Shown here: piece by piece, positions 23,856-32,814 of the stretch
Layout: the number at the start of each line of letters is the position of its first letter
Numbering within the stretch: position 1 is the first letter of the stretch
NCBI GenBank assembly: GCA_002421005.1
Contig: DIJC01000018.1
Span: 1-64,000, forward strand
Origin: Enterobacteriaceae bacterium UBA5654
GTDB taxonomy: Bacteria > Pseudomonadota > Gammaproteobacteria > Enterobacterales > Enterobacteriaceae
DNA length: 64,000 nucleotides
Reading direction: 5' to 3'
Position numbers and translations under genes: made by a program
Notes under the pieces: model-generated
Seen by the model: only the letters and a program-made list of their open reading frames with translations
What the model was told of the DNA's origin: nothing
Database searches by the model: none

Positions 23856-25490
23856 ATGCGACTTCTTCGTAATCTCACTATCCGCCTCGTTATGCTGATG
23901 ATCCTCGGTATCTTCTGCGTGCTATGGTGCGGCGTCGGCCTGTACAGCGTTTTTGCCCTCAGCAAAGTCGCTGAAGGGAACGACATTGACCGGCAACTGG
24001 TTAAACAAATGACCGTGTTAAGCCAGGGTAACGATCAGTATTTTCGTTTTGTAACCCGTCTTGGTCGGGCGATGGAAACCAAAGCGGCAGGCGGCACGGC
24101 GGATTTTGCGTCGCCGCAGCAGGCGCTGGAGAGTATGCGCTCCAGACTGGAGGAGCTGAAAAAGCTCTCTCCTGGCGCGATGGATGCGCAAATCTCGGCG
24201 GAAGTGATCAACAACTGGCAGGCGCTGCTGGATCAGGGTGTGATCCCGCAAATGCAGCGCGCGCAGCAGGGAACGGCGGAGGAGTATCGCGCTCAGGCCA
24301 ATCAAATCACGCCGCCGCTGAGCCGCGCGTTTGGTCAAAGCGCCGAGAAATTCAACGCCGCTGCCGCAACAACGCTTGAGCGCACCCGCGTGATGGTCGA
24401 TGCGCGGACCAGCGTCACCCGTTACGCCATTATCGCGGCGGTGATCGTCGGCATTTTGCTGCTGATTTTTTCTGACCGCTATCTGGTTAATTTTCTGGTT
24501 AAGCCGCTGGAGCGTATTCGCCAGCAGTTCCGGCAGATTGCGCAGGGCGATCTGAGCCAACCGATGGACGATCTGGGGCGTAACTGCGTCGGGCAACTGG
24601 TGCCGCTGTTACAGGCGATGCAGGAAAGCCTGCGCGATGCGGTCAGCAATATTCGCTCCGGCAGTGAAAACATCTGGCGCGGGGCGACCGAAATTGCCAA
24701 CGGCAATAACGATCTCTCTTCGCGCACCGAAGAGCAGGCTGCGGCGCTGGAAGAGACGGCGGCCAGCATGGAGCAACTGACCGCGACGGTGAAACTGAAC
24801 GCCGACCATGCTCAGCAGGCCAGCGAGCTTGCCGATGTCGCTTCAACCACCGCCAGCCGTGGCGGCGAACTGGTTGGAGAAGTCGTCGATACGATGGTCG
24901 GTATCTCCGCCAGCTCGAAGAAAATCGCCGAAATTACCAATGTGATCAACAGCATTGCCTTCCAGACCAATATTCTGGCGCTTAACGCGGCGGTGGAAGC
25001 GGCGCGGGCGGGTGAGCAGGGGCGCGGTTTTGCTGTGGTGGCAGGCGAAGTCCGTAATCTCGCCAGCCGCAGTGCGAACGCGGCTAAAGAGATCGAAACG
25101 CTGATTGCTGATTCCGTGAATCGGGTGGATAAAGGCTCGCGTCTGGTTTCCGATGCCGGAACCACGATGGAGGCAATCCTGCGCGCGGTGCAGGAAGTGA
25201 CCACCATTATGAAGCAGATTGCAGCGGCAACAGGCGAGCAGAGCAAAGGCATTTCTCAGGTCGGGATCGCCATTACGCAAATGGACGGCGTGACCCAGCA
25301 GAACGCCTCGCTGGTTGAGCAGGTCTCGGCGGCAGCGGCGGCGCTGCGCATCCAGACCGAAGACTTGCAAAGCTCGGTGCAAAAATTCCGGCTTTCTGCG
25401 CAGGAGGCCCGGATGCCTGAGGTCGTGACGCCCGTCATTACGCCACGCACCGGAAAAAACGCATCACAGGAAGAGTGGGTGGCTTTCTGA
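23856..25490 (+). CDS. Methyl-accepting chemotaxis protein
   Basis: Transmembrane chemoreceptor (544 aa) of enteric Tar/Tsr architecture: first membrane segment about residues 10-32, periplasmic four-helix ligand domain about 33-188, second segment about 189-210, HAMP linker about 212-265, then the signalling hairpin with the highly conserved tip (IAFQTNILALNAAVEAARAG near 365). The C-terminal pentapeptide is EWVAF, which keeps the Trp and Phe of the CheR/CheB-docking NWETF sequence but changes the rest. Ligand cannot be predicted. A FliA-type promoter lies immediately upstream. It sits where E. coli has the hyb operon region between yghA and yghU. Confidence 0.92.
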   Translation: MRLLRNLTIRLVMLMILGIFCVLWCGVGLYSVFALSKVAEGNDIDRQLVKQMTVLSQGNDQYFRFVTRLGRAMETKAAGGTADFASPQQALESMRSRLEELKKLSPGAMDAQISAEVINNWQALLDQGVIPQMQRAQQGTAEEYRAQANQITPPLSRAFGQSAEKFNAAAATTLERTRVMVDARTSVTRYAIIAAVIVGILLLIFSDRYLVNFLVKPLERIRQQFRQIAQGDLSQPMDDLGRNCVGQLVPLLQAMQESLRDAVSNIRSGSENIWRGATEIANGNNDLSSRTEEQAAALEETAASMEQLTATVKLNADHAQQASELADVASTTASRGGELVGEVVDTMVGISASSKKIAEITNVINSIAFQTNILALNAAVEAARAGEQGRGFAVVAGEVRNLASRSANAAKEIETLIADSVNRVDKGSRLVSDAGTTMEAILRAVQEVTTIMKQIAAATGEQSKGISQVGIAITQMDGVTQQNASLVEQVSAAAAALRIQTEDLQSSVQKFRLSAQEARMPEVVTPVITPRTGKNASQEEWVAF

Positions 25491-25498
25491 TGGACTCA

Positions 25499-25529
25499 CG
25501 CTCCCGCCGGCATAAGCCCGGCGGGAGCG
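25499..25529. terminator. Strong GC hairpin between chemoreceptor and yghU
   Basis: CGCTCCCGCCGG and its near-perfect complement CCGGCGGGAGCG flank a 6-7-base loop, between the convergent stops of the chemoreceptor and yghU. No T-run is present; likely a shared mRNA-end stem. Confidence 0.6.
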
Positions 25530-25533
25530 TCGA

Positions 25534-26400
25534 TCAGGACTGGCGTTTGTCTTCGGTCTGGTTATCGAAGTCGCTGGCGTCATGACGTTCGTGGAGCTGT
25601 TCGTTGAGCGGGCCGTTGGTGCGGTTAACAATACGTCCACGCTTCACCGCCGGACGGCTGGCGATCTCATTCGCCCAGCGCAGTACGTTTTTGTAGCTGC
25701 CAGCATCCAGGAATTCAGCGGCGTCATAAACGTTGCCAAGCACCACGTTGCCGTACCACGGCCAGATTGCCATATCCGCAATGGTATATTCCTCGCCCGC
25801 CACGTACTGATGCCGGGCAAGCTGTTTATCCAGCACATCAAGCTGACGCTTCGCCTCCATGGTGAAGCGGTCAATCGCGTACTCAATTTTCACCGGGGCG
25901 TAGCTGAAAAAGTGTCCAAAGCCGCCGCCGAGAAACGGAGCCGATCCCTGTAGCCAGAACAGCCAGTTAAGGGTTTCGGTACGGGCCGCCAGATCTTTTG
26001 GCAAAAAGTAGCCGTATTTTTCCGCCAGATAAACGAGGATCGACCCGGATTCAAATACCCGCGTCGGCGGGGTAGTGGAATGATCGCGCAGCGCCGGGAT
26101 TTTGGAGTTCGGATTGACGTCAACAAAGCCGCTGGAGAACTGGTCGCCCTCACCGATGCGGATCAGCCAGGCGTCGTATTCCGCGCCGGTCACGCCTTTC
26201 GCCAGCAGTTCTTCCAGCATAATGGTCACTTTCTGACCGTTCGGCGTTCCCAGTGAATACAGCTGGAGCGGATGCTGACCGACAGGAAGCTCCTTTTCAT
26301 GCGTTGCGCCAGATACCGGGCGGTTGATATTGGCAAATGCGCCGCCGCCTTTCTGGTTCCATGTCCATACCTTCGGGGGTTGATAGCTGTTTTCTGACAT
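25534..26400 (-). CDS. yghU: Glutathione transferase-family disulfide reductase YghU
   Basis: Nu-class GST-like protein that binds two glutathiones and reduces organic disulfides (E. coli YghU). Length is 288 aa, as in E. coli. The N-terminal thioredoxin-like domain holds YSLGTPNGQKVTIMLEELL (about residue 48) and the cis-Pro/gamma-Glu motif NPNSKIPAL; the C-terminal helical domain ends NEQLHERHDASDF. It is divergent from gss, which makes glutathionylspermidine, so the two share a glutathione theme. Confidence 0.96.
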   Translation of the reverse strand: MSENSYQPPKVWTWNQKGGGAFANINRPVSGATHEKELPVGQHPLQLYSLGTPNGQKVTIMLEELLAKGVTGAEYDAWLIRIGEGDQFSSGFVDVNPNSKIPALRDHSTTPPTRVFESGSILVYLAEKYGYFLPKDLAARTETLNWLFWLQGSAPFLGGGFGHFFSYAPVKIEYAIDRFTMEAKRQLDVLDKQLARHQYVAGEEYTIADMAIWPWYGNVVLGNVYDAAEFLDAGSYKNVLRWANEIASRPAVKRGRIVNRTNGPLNEQLHERHDASDFDNQTEDKRQS

Positions 26401-26535
26401 GTTGCCCTGCCTTGTTGAGGTGAAGTCATTGCCTTTATGACAACGGATGAATTTTTCCTTTGTTGGATCATGGTAGCGGCTAATGAGGAGTATGATAAGT
26501 CGATGTCTGTCTGGTTAGCACATAAGGTCAGGTTA

Positions 26536-28392
26536 ATGAGCAACGCAATTACCCATCAGGATGCCCCTTTTGGGACGCTTTTAGGCTATGCCCCCGGCGG
26601 TGTGGCGATCTACTCTTCCGATTACAGCTCCCTCGATCCCAAAGAGTATGCCGATGACGCGGCCTTCCGCAGCTATATCGACAACGAATACATGGGCTAT
26701 AAATGGCAGTGCGTGGAGTTCGCCCGCCGTTTTCTGTTCCTTAACTATGGCGTGGTGTTTACCGACGTCGGTATGGCGTGGGAGATTTTCTCGCTGCGCT
26801 TTCTGCGCCAGGTGGTGAATGACAACATTCTGCCGCTACAGGCGTTTGCCAACGGCTCGCGGCGTCCTCCTGAAGCGGGTGCGCTGCTGATCTGGCAAAA
26901 AGGCGGCGAGTTTAAAGACACCGGACACGTCGCGGTGATCACCCAACTGCGCAAGAACAGCGTCAGGATCGCCGAGCAGAACGTGCTGCACACTCCGCTC
27001 CCTCCCGGTCAGCAGTGGACCCGTGAGCTGACGCTGGTGGTTGAAGATGGCCACTACACCCTGCGTGATACTTTTGATGACACCACCATTCTGGGCTGGA
27101 TGATCCAGACGGATGACACCGAACACAGCCTGCCGCAGCCGGAAGTGGCTGGTGATGCACTGGTCATTAAAGGCGCACGCCTTGAAAACAAAGGGCAGTT
27201 TGACGGTAAATGGCTTAATGAGGATGACCCGCTGCAGCACGCCTATGTGCAGGCAAACGGTCACGTGATTAATCGCGATCCCGAACAGTATTTTACCATT
27301 TCGCAAACCGCCGAGCAGGAACTGATCAAAGCCACTAACGAGCTGCACCTGATGTATCTCCACGCCACCGACAAGGTGATGAAGGATGATAATCTGCTGG
27401 CGCTGTTTGATATTCCTAAAATCCTCTGGCCGCGCCTGCGCCTTTCCTGGCAGCGCCGTCGCCACGACATGATCACCGGGCGAATGGATTTTTGTATGGA
27501 TGAGCGCGGGCTAAAAGTCTATGAGTACAACGCGGATTCGGCCTCCTGCCACACCGAAGCGGGGCTGATCCTCGAACGCTGGGCCGAACGGGGCTATAAA
27601 GGCAAAGGCTATAACCCCGGCGAAGGGCTGCTGAACGATCTGATCGGTGCCTGGAAACACAGCCACGCCCGCCCCTTTGTTCATATCATGCAGGATAAGG
27701 ACATCGAGGAGAACTACCACGCCCAGTTTATGCAGCAGGCGCTGGAGCAGGCCGGATTCGAAAGCAAAATCCTGCGCGGGTTGGATGAACTCTGCTGGGA
27801 TAGCGCGGGTCAGCTTGTTGATGGCGACGGGCGGCTGGTTAACTGCGTCTGGAAAACCTGGGCCTGGGAGACCGCACTGGAGCAGGTGCGTGAAGTCAGC
27901 GAGACGGAGTATGCCGCTGTGCCCATCCGCACCGGGCACCCGCAGCACGAGGTGCGACTCATCGACGTGCTGCTGCGTCCTGAAGTGTTAGTATTCGAAC
28001 CGCTGTGGACGGTGATCCCCGGCAATAAAGCCATTCTGCCGATCCTCTGGTCGCTGTTCCCGCACCATCGTTATCTGCTGGATACCGATTTTGTGGTCAA
28101 TGACGAGCTGGTGCAGACGGGATACGCAGTTAAACCGATTGCCGGTCGCTGCGGCAGCAATATCGATCTGGTAAGCCATCAGGAAGAGCTGCTGGACAAA
28201 ACCAGCGGTAAATTTGCCGCGCAGAAAAATATTTACCAGCAGCTCTGGTGTCTGCCCAGGGTTGCCGGGAAATATATTCAGGTTTGCACGTTTACCATCG
28301 GCGGTAGCTACGGCGGAACGTGCCTGCGCGGGGACGATTCGCTGGTGATCAAAAAAGAGAGCGATATTGAACCGCTGATTGTCGAGAAGTAA
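26536..28392 (+). CDS. gss: Bifunctional glutathionylspermidine synthetase/amidase
   Basis: Soluble enzyme that joins glutathione and spermidine using ATP (C-terminal ATP-grasp domain, about residues 200-618) and hydrolyses the product (N-terminal CHAP amidase, about 1-195). The amidase nucleophile is Cys59 in KWQCVEFARR and its His lies in KDTGHVAVIT. The synthetase core shows MDERGLKVYEYNADSASCH and GRCGSNIDLVS. The start at 26536 (MSNAITHQDAPFGT, 618 aa) matches E. coli Gss; the open frame reaches 33 codons further upstream without family support. Confidence 0.96.
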   Translation: MSNAITHQDAPFGTLLGYAPGGVAIYSSDYSSLDPKEYADDAAFRSYIDNEYMGYKWQCVEFARRFLFLNYGVVFTDVGMAWEIFSLRFLRQVVNDNILPLQAFANGSRRPPEAGALLIWQKGGEFKDTGHVAVITQLRKNSVRIAEQNVLHTPLPPGQQWTRELTLVVEDGHYTLRDTFDDTTILGWMIQTDDTEHSLPQPEVAGDALVIKGARLENKGQFDGKWLNEDDPLQHAYVQANGHVINRDPEQYFTISQTAEQELIKATNELHLMYLHATDKVMKDDNLLALFDIPKILWPRLRLSWQRRRHDMITGRMDFCMDERGLKVYEYNADSASCHTEAGLILERWAERGYKGKGYNPGEGLLNDLIGAWKHSHARPFVHIMQDKDIEENYHAQFMQQALEQAGFESKILRGLDELCWDSAGQLVDGDGRLVNCVWKTWAWETALEQVREVSETEYAAVPIRTGHPQHEVRLIDVLLRPEVLVFEPLWTVIPGNKAILPILWSLFPHHRYLLDTDFVVNDELVQTGYAVKPIAGRCGSNIDLVSHQEELLDKTSGKFAAQKNIYQQLWCLPRVAGKYIQVCTFTIGGSYGGTCLRGDDSLVIKKESDIEPLIVEK

Positions 28393-28398
28393 CCCGCT

Positions 28399-28422
28399 GG
28401 CGGAGCCGGTTAAGGCTCCGCC
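28399..28422. terminator. Hairpin between gss and the DUF1996-type gene
   Basis: GGCGGAGCC and GGCTCCGCC with a GGTTAA loop form a perfect 9-bp stem between the convergent stops at 28392 and 28431. No T-run. Confidence 0.6.
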
Positions 28423-28430
28423 ATGCGCCG

Positions 28431-29831
28431 TTAACTCTGCGAAACTTTTTTATACCCCGTCAGCATCAGTACCAGACTTTGGCGCGACTCCTCCGGGTAA
28501 AATTCATAGTGGTTGCCCTGACGGTCGCCGCCGATATACCAGGAAATCTCGCTTTTCCCTTCCGCCAGCGCTTTGCGCACGGCTTTATCCACATCCACAT
28601 AACGATACTCACGGGTGTTGTTAATGTAGAGACTTCCGTCCGCGTTGTAGTTCGCTGCCGGGCGCGTATTCCAGGTGACGATTCGGGTATTCCAGCTGTT
28701 GCTGGTCGGATAGAGGAATATCTGATGCGTGCCGTTTTTTTCGACGGTGCTGCCGTACAGACGCACGCGGTATTTGAACAGTGAGGTATCCATTCCCGCG
28801 GGCAGATGAGGAATTTTAAATTTAATCAGCGCCAGGGTTTCCGAATTGTGGGTACGTCCGCCGTTGCTCCAGTCATCCCGTACTTCCAGTCTGGCAGGCG
28901 AGTCGTTGTGAACATTCGGCCTCTGACTGCTGACCCAGGTATTTTCTTCCGCTTTTGACCAGGCATAGGGAACGTTGGAGCCGCAGTCCATGTCGTTATT
29001 CATACACATTTCGGTCATGAAGTGCGCGGATTCTTCGCGCCAGCCGTTCATAAAGTCAGCGTGCGCGGTATAAATGCTGCCCCAGTGTTCCTCACGGTGA
29101 TTGCCATTCAGGGTCGGGTCCAGCGATAGCTGAATTTTTGAGGTATCCAGTGAAGTCAGATGCGGCATCACATACGCGATGTTCATATTGATCCCTGGCA
29201 GTTTGATCGGGTAGTCCGCCGGGCATTTGCCGTTATCCGCATAGGCCGCGTTGCTGTGGTCGCGGGTTGGTTTGAGGTGAGTGCCGTCCCAGCAGTTGGG
29301 GAACAAAATACCGATATTAAACTGCACGGCATCGCCTGATTTACGCAGCCCGCAGACTTCACCTGCGGTATGGGTGGCTTCCGCGTCGGAGCATAAAAAG
29401 TTAATGCTGGCGTTAGGGGCGGTGCCGCGATGATCGCCTGCCAGCAGTTCAAGTCCCGCCGGGAAAGGATGCAGCGGATATTTATCCACGCCTGACGCCT
29501 GATAATACGTTTTCTGCCATGCGGGTTTTACCACCTCGCCGTCGGGCAGTTTCAGGCTGGGTGCCCACCAGGCTGAGCTGTCAGCCTGGTTATCACAACT
29601 GGTTTCCGGCTGCGTGCGCAGCGTCTGCCATGTTGAGGAGGCATCAGTGTGGGTGTTGCCAAAAAAATCGTACAGTATTGCCTGGCCTGCTTTGCCGAAC
29701 ATCATAATGGCATCGTCGCCGAGGGTGTGGTGGTAGGCGCACAGGGTCTGCGCCTGCGGGCCTGCATGAGCGTCAAAAGTGCATAGCGTGAGGGCAGAGA
29801 GCAGCCCGCTGGCGATAGCAATAAGTTTCAT
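28431..29831 (-). CDS. Secreted DUF1996-type protein with C-terminal DNRLRE-like region
   Basis: A 466-aa exported protein: signal peptide to about residue 23 (LTLCTFDAHAG). Residues about 38-275 resemble DUF1996, a domain best known in fungi and actinobacteria, with MMFGKAGQAILYDFFGNTHT, SSAWWAPSL, FPNCWDG and PHL(T)SLD-like signatures, and eight or more Cys that could form disulfides. Residues about 310-460 contain NSWNTRIVTWNTRPA and YRYVDVDKAVRKAL, typical of DNRLRE beta-sandwich domains. Probably periplasmic or extracellular; enzymatic role unknown. It lies 62 bases downstream of a GH15 glycosidase on the same strand. Its ribosome-binding site is inside a predicted hairpin. Confidence 0.75.
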   Translation of the reverse strand: MKLIAIASGLLSALTLCTFDAHAGPQAQTLCAYHHTLGDDAIMMFGKAGQAILYDFFGNTHTDASSTWQTLRTQPETSCDNQADSSAWWAPSLKLPDGEVVKPAWQKTYYQASGVDKYPLHPFPAGLELLAGDHRGTAPNASINFLCSDAEATHTAGEVCGLRKSGDAVQFNIGILFPNCWDGTHLKPTRDHSNAAYADNGKCPADYPIKLPGINMNIAYVMPHLTSLDTSKIQLSLDPTLNGNHREEHWGSIYTAHADFMNGWREESAHFMTEMCMNNDMDCGSNVPYAWSKAEENTWVSSQRPNVHNDSPARLEVRDDWSNGGRTHNSETLALIKFKIPHLPAGMDTSLFKYRVRLYGSTVEKNGTHQIFLYPTSNSWNTRIVTWNTRPAANYNADGSLYINNTREYRYVDVDKAVRKALAEGKSEISWYIGGDRQGNHYEFYPEESRQSLVLMLTGYKKVSQS

Positions 29832-29838
29832 AGTAGCG

Positions 29839-29876
29839 TTCCTGCTGAATGTAAATAGCGCCAGATTTAGCAGGAA
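29839..29876 (-). promoter_or_regulatory. Hairpin that would sequester the ribosome-binding site of the DUF1996-type gene
   Basis: In the minus-strand transcript TTCCTGCT (29876-29869) can pair over all 8 bases with AGCAGGAA (29846-29839). The latter contains the AGGAA Shine-Dalgarno sequence 7-8 bases before the start at 29831. Folding would block ribosome access. The 22-base loop is long, so strength is uncertain. Confidence 0.45.
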
Positions 29877-29893
29877 GCGCCGGGTTTAACATG

Positions 29894-31744
29894 TCACTTA
29901 CTATCAATTACTCTCATCTTACTCGCGCGCTGGTCGTGATCGGTCATGGCTTGCGCGGCGCAGATCAGCGCCAGATGGCTCAGTCCCTGAGGCATATTGC
30001 CGCTCCATGTACCCGTTCTGACGTCGAACATTTCATTGAAGGTTTCGACGTTGCCCTTATCGCACAACGAGTCGAGGATCTCTTTCATCGCTTCTTCGGC
30101 TTTATCGATATGCCCCATCGCCGCCCAGGCTTCAGCCAGCCAGAACGAGCAGGCCACGAAGGTATTTTCTTCCTGGTCCACGCCGCTGTAGCGGTAGAGC
30201 ATTGCGCAGTCATTGCCCAGATCCTTGCGGATCGCCTGATAGGTCGCCAGCATCCGCTGCGGATCCACTTTGCGTCCGTAGCGATGCACCAGCGCCAGCG
30301 AAGCGTCCAGACCGCCGTCGCTGCCAGGATAAAACAGGTATGCCTGCTTCTCTTCACTCCAGCAGTGGCTTTCGATCCAGTCGCGGATGCGGTCCCGCTC
30401 GCGCTGCCAGCGATGTAGCCAGGTCGGTTCGATGTGCTTCTCTTCCGCCATCAGTACAGCCATATCCAGCGCCAGCCAGCAGGCCATTTTTGAGTGCGTG
30501 TAGTGCTGGAGATCCGGTAATTCCCAGATCCCGGAGTCCTTCTGCCGCCAGTGATCGGCGCAGCAGTTCGCCAGTTCTCCGAGCAGGCGGGAGGTCGTCA
30601 GATCCAGGACGTGCCCGGCTTTAACGAACAGCTGCGCGGTAGCCAGCATATCGCCGTACATGCTTAACTGCATTTGATCGCGGGCGTTATTGCCCACACG
30701 GACCGGCGTCGAGTCTTTATAACCGCGCAGCGGCGGGAAGGTTTCTTCCGGCACCAGATCGCCCTCAAGGGTGTAACAGGCATGGAGCCGCACGCCGTGG
30801 CGCAGGATAGTTTTCGACAGCCAGGAGAACGCGGCTTTACACTCTTCCAGCGCGCCGAGGAAGGCAAAGGCTTTGATGATCAGGCAGGCATCGCGGATCC
30901 ACGCGTAGCGATAGTCGTAATTTTTCTCGCCGCCGATACCTTCCGGCAGCGAGGTGGTTGCGGCGGCAGCCAGCGCGCCGGTCGGGGAGTACCAGAGAAA
31001 TTTCAGCGCCAGCGCCGAACGGCCAACGTGTTTCTGGAAGCGTCCTTCGTAGCTCAGGCTTTTTGCCCAGTCGCACCAGGCGGTATGGCTGGTTTCAATT
31101 CGATCATCAATCGCGGAAAGCTCCGGCACCGCCAGCGGCTCTTTTTCCGTCACCAGCAGCGCGACCAGCGCCCGTGAACCCGGCGACGTTTTTAGCCGAC
31201 CTTCAACCTGTTCGTCATCAGCATGCATAATATCCACTTCATCGCTGGTGCGCAGCATCGCCATCAGATCGGCAATATGGTAGACATTCCCCAGGTTTGT
31301 CTGCGCCATCCACGGTGAGCGGGTCTCCGCGTGGGTGCCAAAGCGCAACGAAAGTTTAAGGGTGACCTCACCTTCAACACCTTCAATACGACGCGCCAGT
31401 TCGCTCCACGGCAGTCGGCCCGCCAGCGTGCTGTTGATGGATTCCGTCAGCAGGACTTTACCCGTTTCGGTTTCAAAACAGGTTTCCAGCACGTTGCTGT
31501 CCTGCCGGTACTGGCGGGTAGCTTTATATTCCCCTTCGGGCTCAAGCTGAAAAAAACCGCCGATACCGGGATCGAGCAGGCGGTCAAAGAGGGGAGGGGA
31601 GTCGAGGTTAGGCGCACACCACCAGTCGATGGAACCATCGGGCGCGATCAGCGCCACTGAGCGCCCTTCGCCGATAGCCGCATAGTCGCCGAGTTCGGCG
31701 TAGCCCTCCTTGCGGACGGGGGAGTGATATTCAGCGTTCTTCAA
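29894..31744 (-). CDS. Glycoside hydrolase family 15 protein (glucoamylase/trehalase-like)
   Basis: Predicted exo-acting alpha-glucosidase of GH15 (616 aa). An N-terminal beta-sandwich (about 15-215; ALIAPDGSIDWWCAPNLDSP near 33) precedes the (alpha/alpha)6 catalytic barrel with the hallmark NYDYRYAWIRDACLIIKAF near residue 280 and late GNMPQGLSHLALI near 590. No signal peptide, so it acts on cytoplasmic glucans, trehalose or oligosaccharides. The start codon is TTG at 31744; an in-frame stop lies two codons upstream, so no earlier start is possible. The minus-strand neighbours are a YghA-like dehydrogenase upstream and the DUF1996-type gene downstream. Substrate not predictable. Confidence 0.88.
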   Translation of the reverse strand: MKNAEYHSPVRKEGYAELGDYAAIGEGRSVALIAPDGSIDWWCAPNLDSPPLFDRLLDPGIGGFFQLEPEGEYKATRQYRQDSNVLETCFETETGKVLLTESINSTLAGRLPWSELARRIEGVEGEVTLKLSLRFGTHAETRSPWMAQTNLGNVYHIADLMAMLRTSDEVDIMHADDEQVEGRLKTSPGSRALVALLVTEKEPLAVPELSAIDDRIETSHTAWCDWAKSLSYEGRFQKHVGRSALALKFLWYSPTGALAAAATTSLPEGIGGEKNYDYRYAWIRDACLIIKAFAFLGALEECKAAFSWLSKTILRHGVRLHACYTLEGDLVPEETFPPLRGYKDSTPVRVGNNARDQMQLSMYGDMLATAQLFVKAGHVLDLTTSRLLGELANCCADHWRQKDSGIWELPDLQHYTHSKMACWLALDMAVLMAEEKHIEPTWLHRWQRERDRIRDWIESHCWSEEKQAYLFYPGSDGGLDASLALVHRYGRKVDPQRMLATYQAIRKDLGNDCAMLYRYSGVDQEENTFVACSFWLAEAWAAMGHIDKAEEAMKEILDSLCDKGNVETFNEMFDVRTGTWSGNMPQGLSHLALICAAQAMTDHDQRASKMRVIDSK

Positions 31745-31776
31745 TGTTTATATCCAGGCTGATGCAGATAGCAGAT

Positions 31777-31798
31777 ATGGCCGCCGGACGGCGGCCAT
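31777..31798 (-). terminator. GC-rich hairpin between YghA-like dehydrogenase and GH15 gene
   Basis: ATGGCCGCCG and CGGCGGCCAT form a perfect 10-bp stem with a 2-base turn, 12 bases beyond the dehydrogenase stop on the minus strand. No T-run; may give partial termination before the GH15 gene. Confidence 0.5.
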
Positions 31799-31809
31799 GC
31801 AGAACAGAC

Positions 31810-32703
31810 TTATAACGTGCCGGTACCACCGTCAGAGCACCATACCTGGCCGGAGCTGTAGCTGCTCTCCGGGGAGGCCATCGTCACATACAGCGCAGCA
31901 ATTTCTGCTGGCTGACCCGGACGACCCAGCGGCGCGCTGGCACCGAACTGTTTAACTTTTTCCTGTGGCTGACCCCCGCTGGACTGCAATGGCGTCCAGT
32001 ATGGCCCCGGCGCGACAGCGTTCACCCGAATACCGTCTTTCCCCAGTTGCTGGGCCAGTGATTTGGTGAAGGCCACAATCGACGCTTTAGTCTGCGCGTA
32101 GTCCAGCAGGATCGGGCTGGGCTGATAAGCCTGCACGGAAGACGTATTAATAATGCTGGCTCCGCGTGGCAGATGCTCCACCGCAGCACGAGTGATCCAG
32201 AACATTGCATAAACGTTAGTCTTGAACGTCGCATCAAAATCTTCAGTAGTCAGAGTGCGGATCGACTCATTGAACTGCTGGCGGCCTGCGTTGTTAACCA
32301 GAATATCCAGCCCGCCAAGCTGGCTGACTGCCTCTTTAACCAGCTTTTCACAGAACGCTTCCGAACGAATATCACCGGGAATAGCGATGGCTTTACGGCC
32401 TTCCGCCTCGATCAGCTTGATCACTTCCGCCGCGTCAGATTCTTCTTCCGGCAGATAGTTAATGGCAACATCCGCACCTTCACGCGCATAGGCAATCGCC
32501 ACCGCACGACCGATACCTGAATCACCACCGGTGATCAGCGCCTTGCGTCCGGTCAACCGACCGGAGCCGCGATAGCTGGTTTCACCGTGATCGGGAACGG
32601 GGATCATCTTGCTGGCAAGGCCCGGTACTGGCTGCGGTTGCTCAACGAAGGGAGGAGTAGGGTATTCCGGTGCGAGGGAGGTTTTCTTGGTTTGCTCAGA
32701 CAT
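31810..32703 (-). CDS. YghA-like short-chain dehydrogenase (paralogue)
   Basis: NADP(H)-type short-chain dehydrogenase (297 aa). It shares the long N-terminal extension of YghA (PGLASKMIPVPDHGETSY) and the Rossmann motif TGGDSGIGRAVAIAYAREGA, with catalytic residues in SSVQAYQPSPILLDYAQTKAS. Unlike YghA it keeps the classical NNAG turn (LVNNAGRQQ). The start at 32703 is chosen because AGGAG lies 6 bases upstream; an ATG at 32721 lacks one. Such proteins in enterobacteria are often linked to general stress. It lies at the edge of the accessory region that follows. Confidence 0.92.
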   Translation of the reverse strand: MSEQTKKTSLAPEYPTPPFVEQPQPVPGLASKMIPVPDHGETSYRGSGRLTGRKALITGGDSGIGRAVAIAYAREGADVAINYLPEEESDAAEVIKLIEAEGRKAIAIPGDIRSEAFCEKLVKEAVSQLGGLDILVNNAGRQQFNESIRTLTTEDFDATFKTNVYAMFWITRAAVEHLPRGASIINTSSVQAYQPSPILLDYAQTKASIVAFTKSLAQQLGKDGIRVNAVAPGPYWTPLQSSGGQPQEKVKQFGASAPLGRPGQPAEIAALYVTMASPESSYSSGQVWCSDGGTGTL

Positions 32704-32814
32704 GCTTACTCCTTTGAACATTGTTTTAAGGTGTTAGTAAGCCTGGCATAGATGTGAGGTTTGTCACGTTTTTCGGGGGGAGGATTCCTCGTTACGGATG
32801 TAGCAGGGAAGAGG

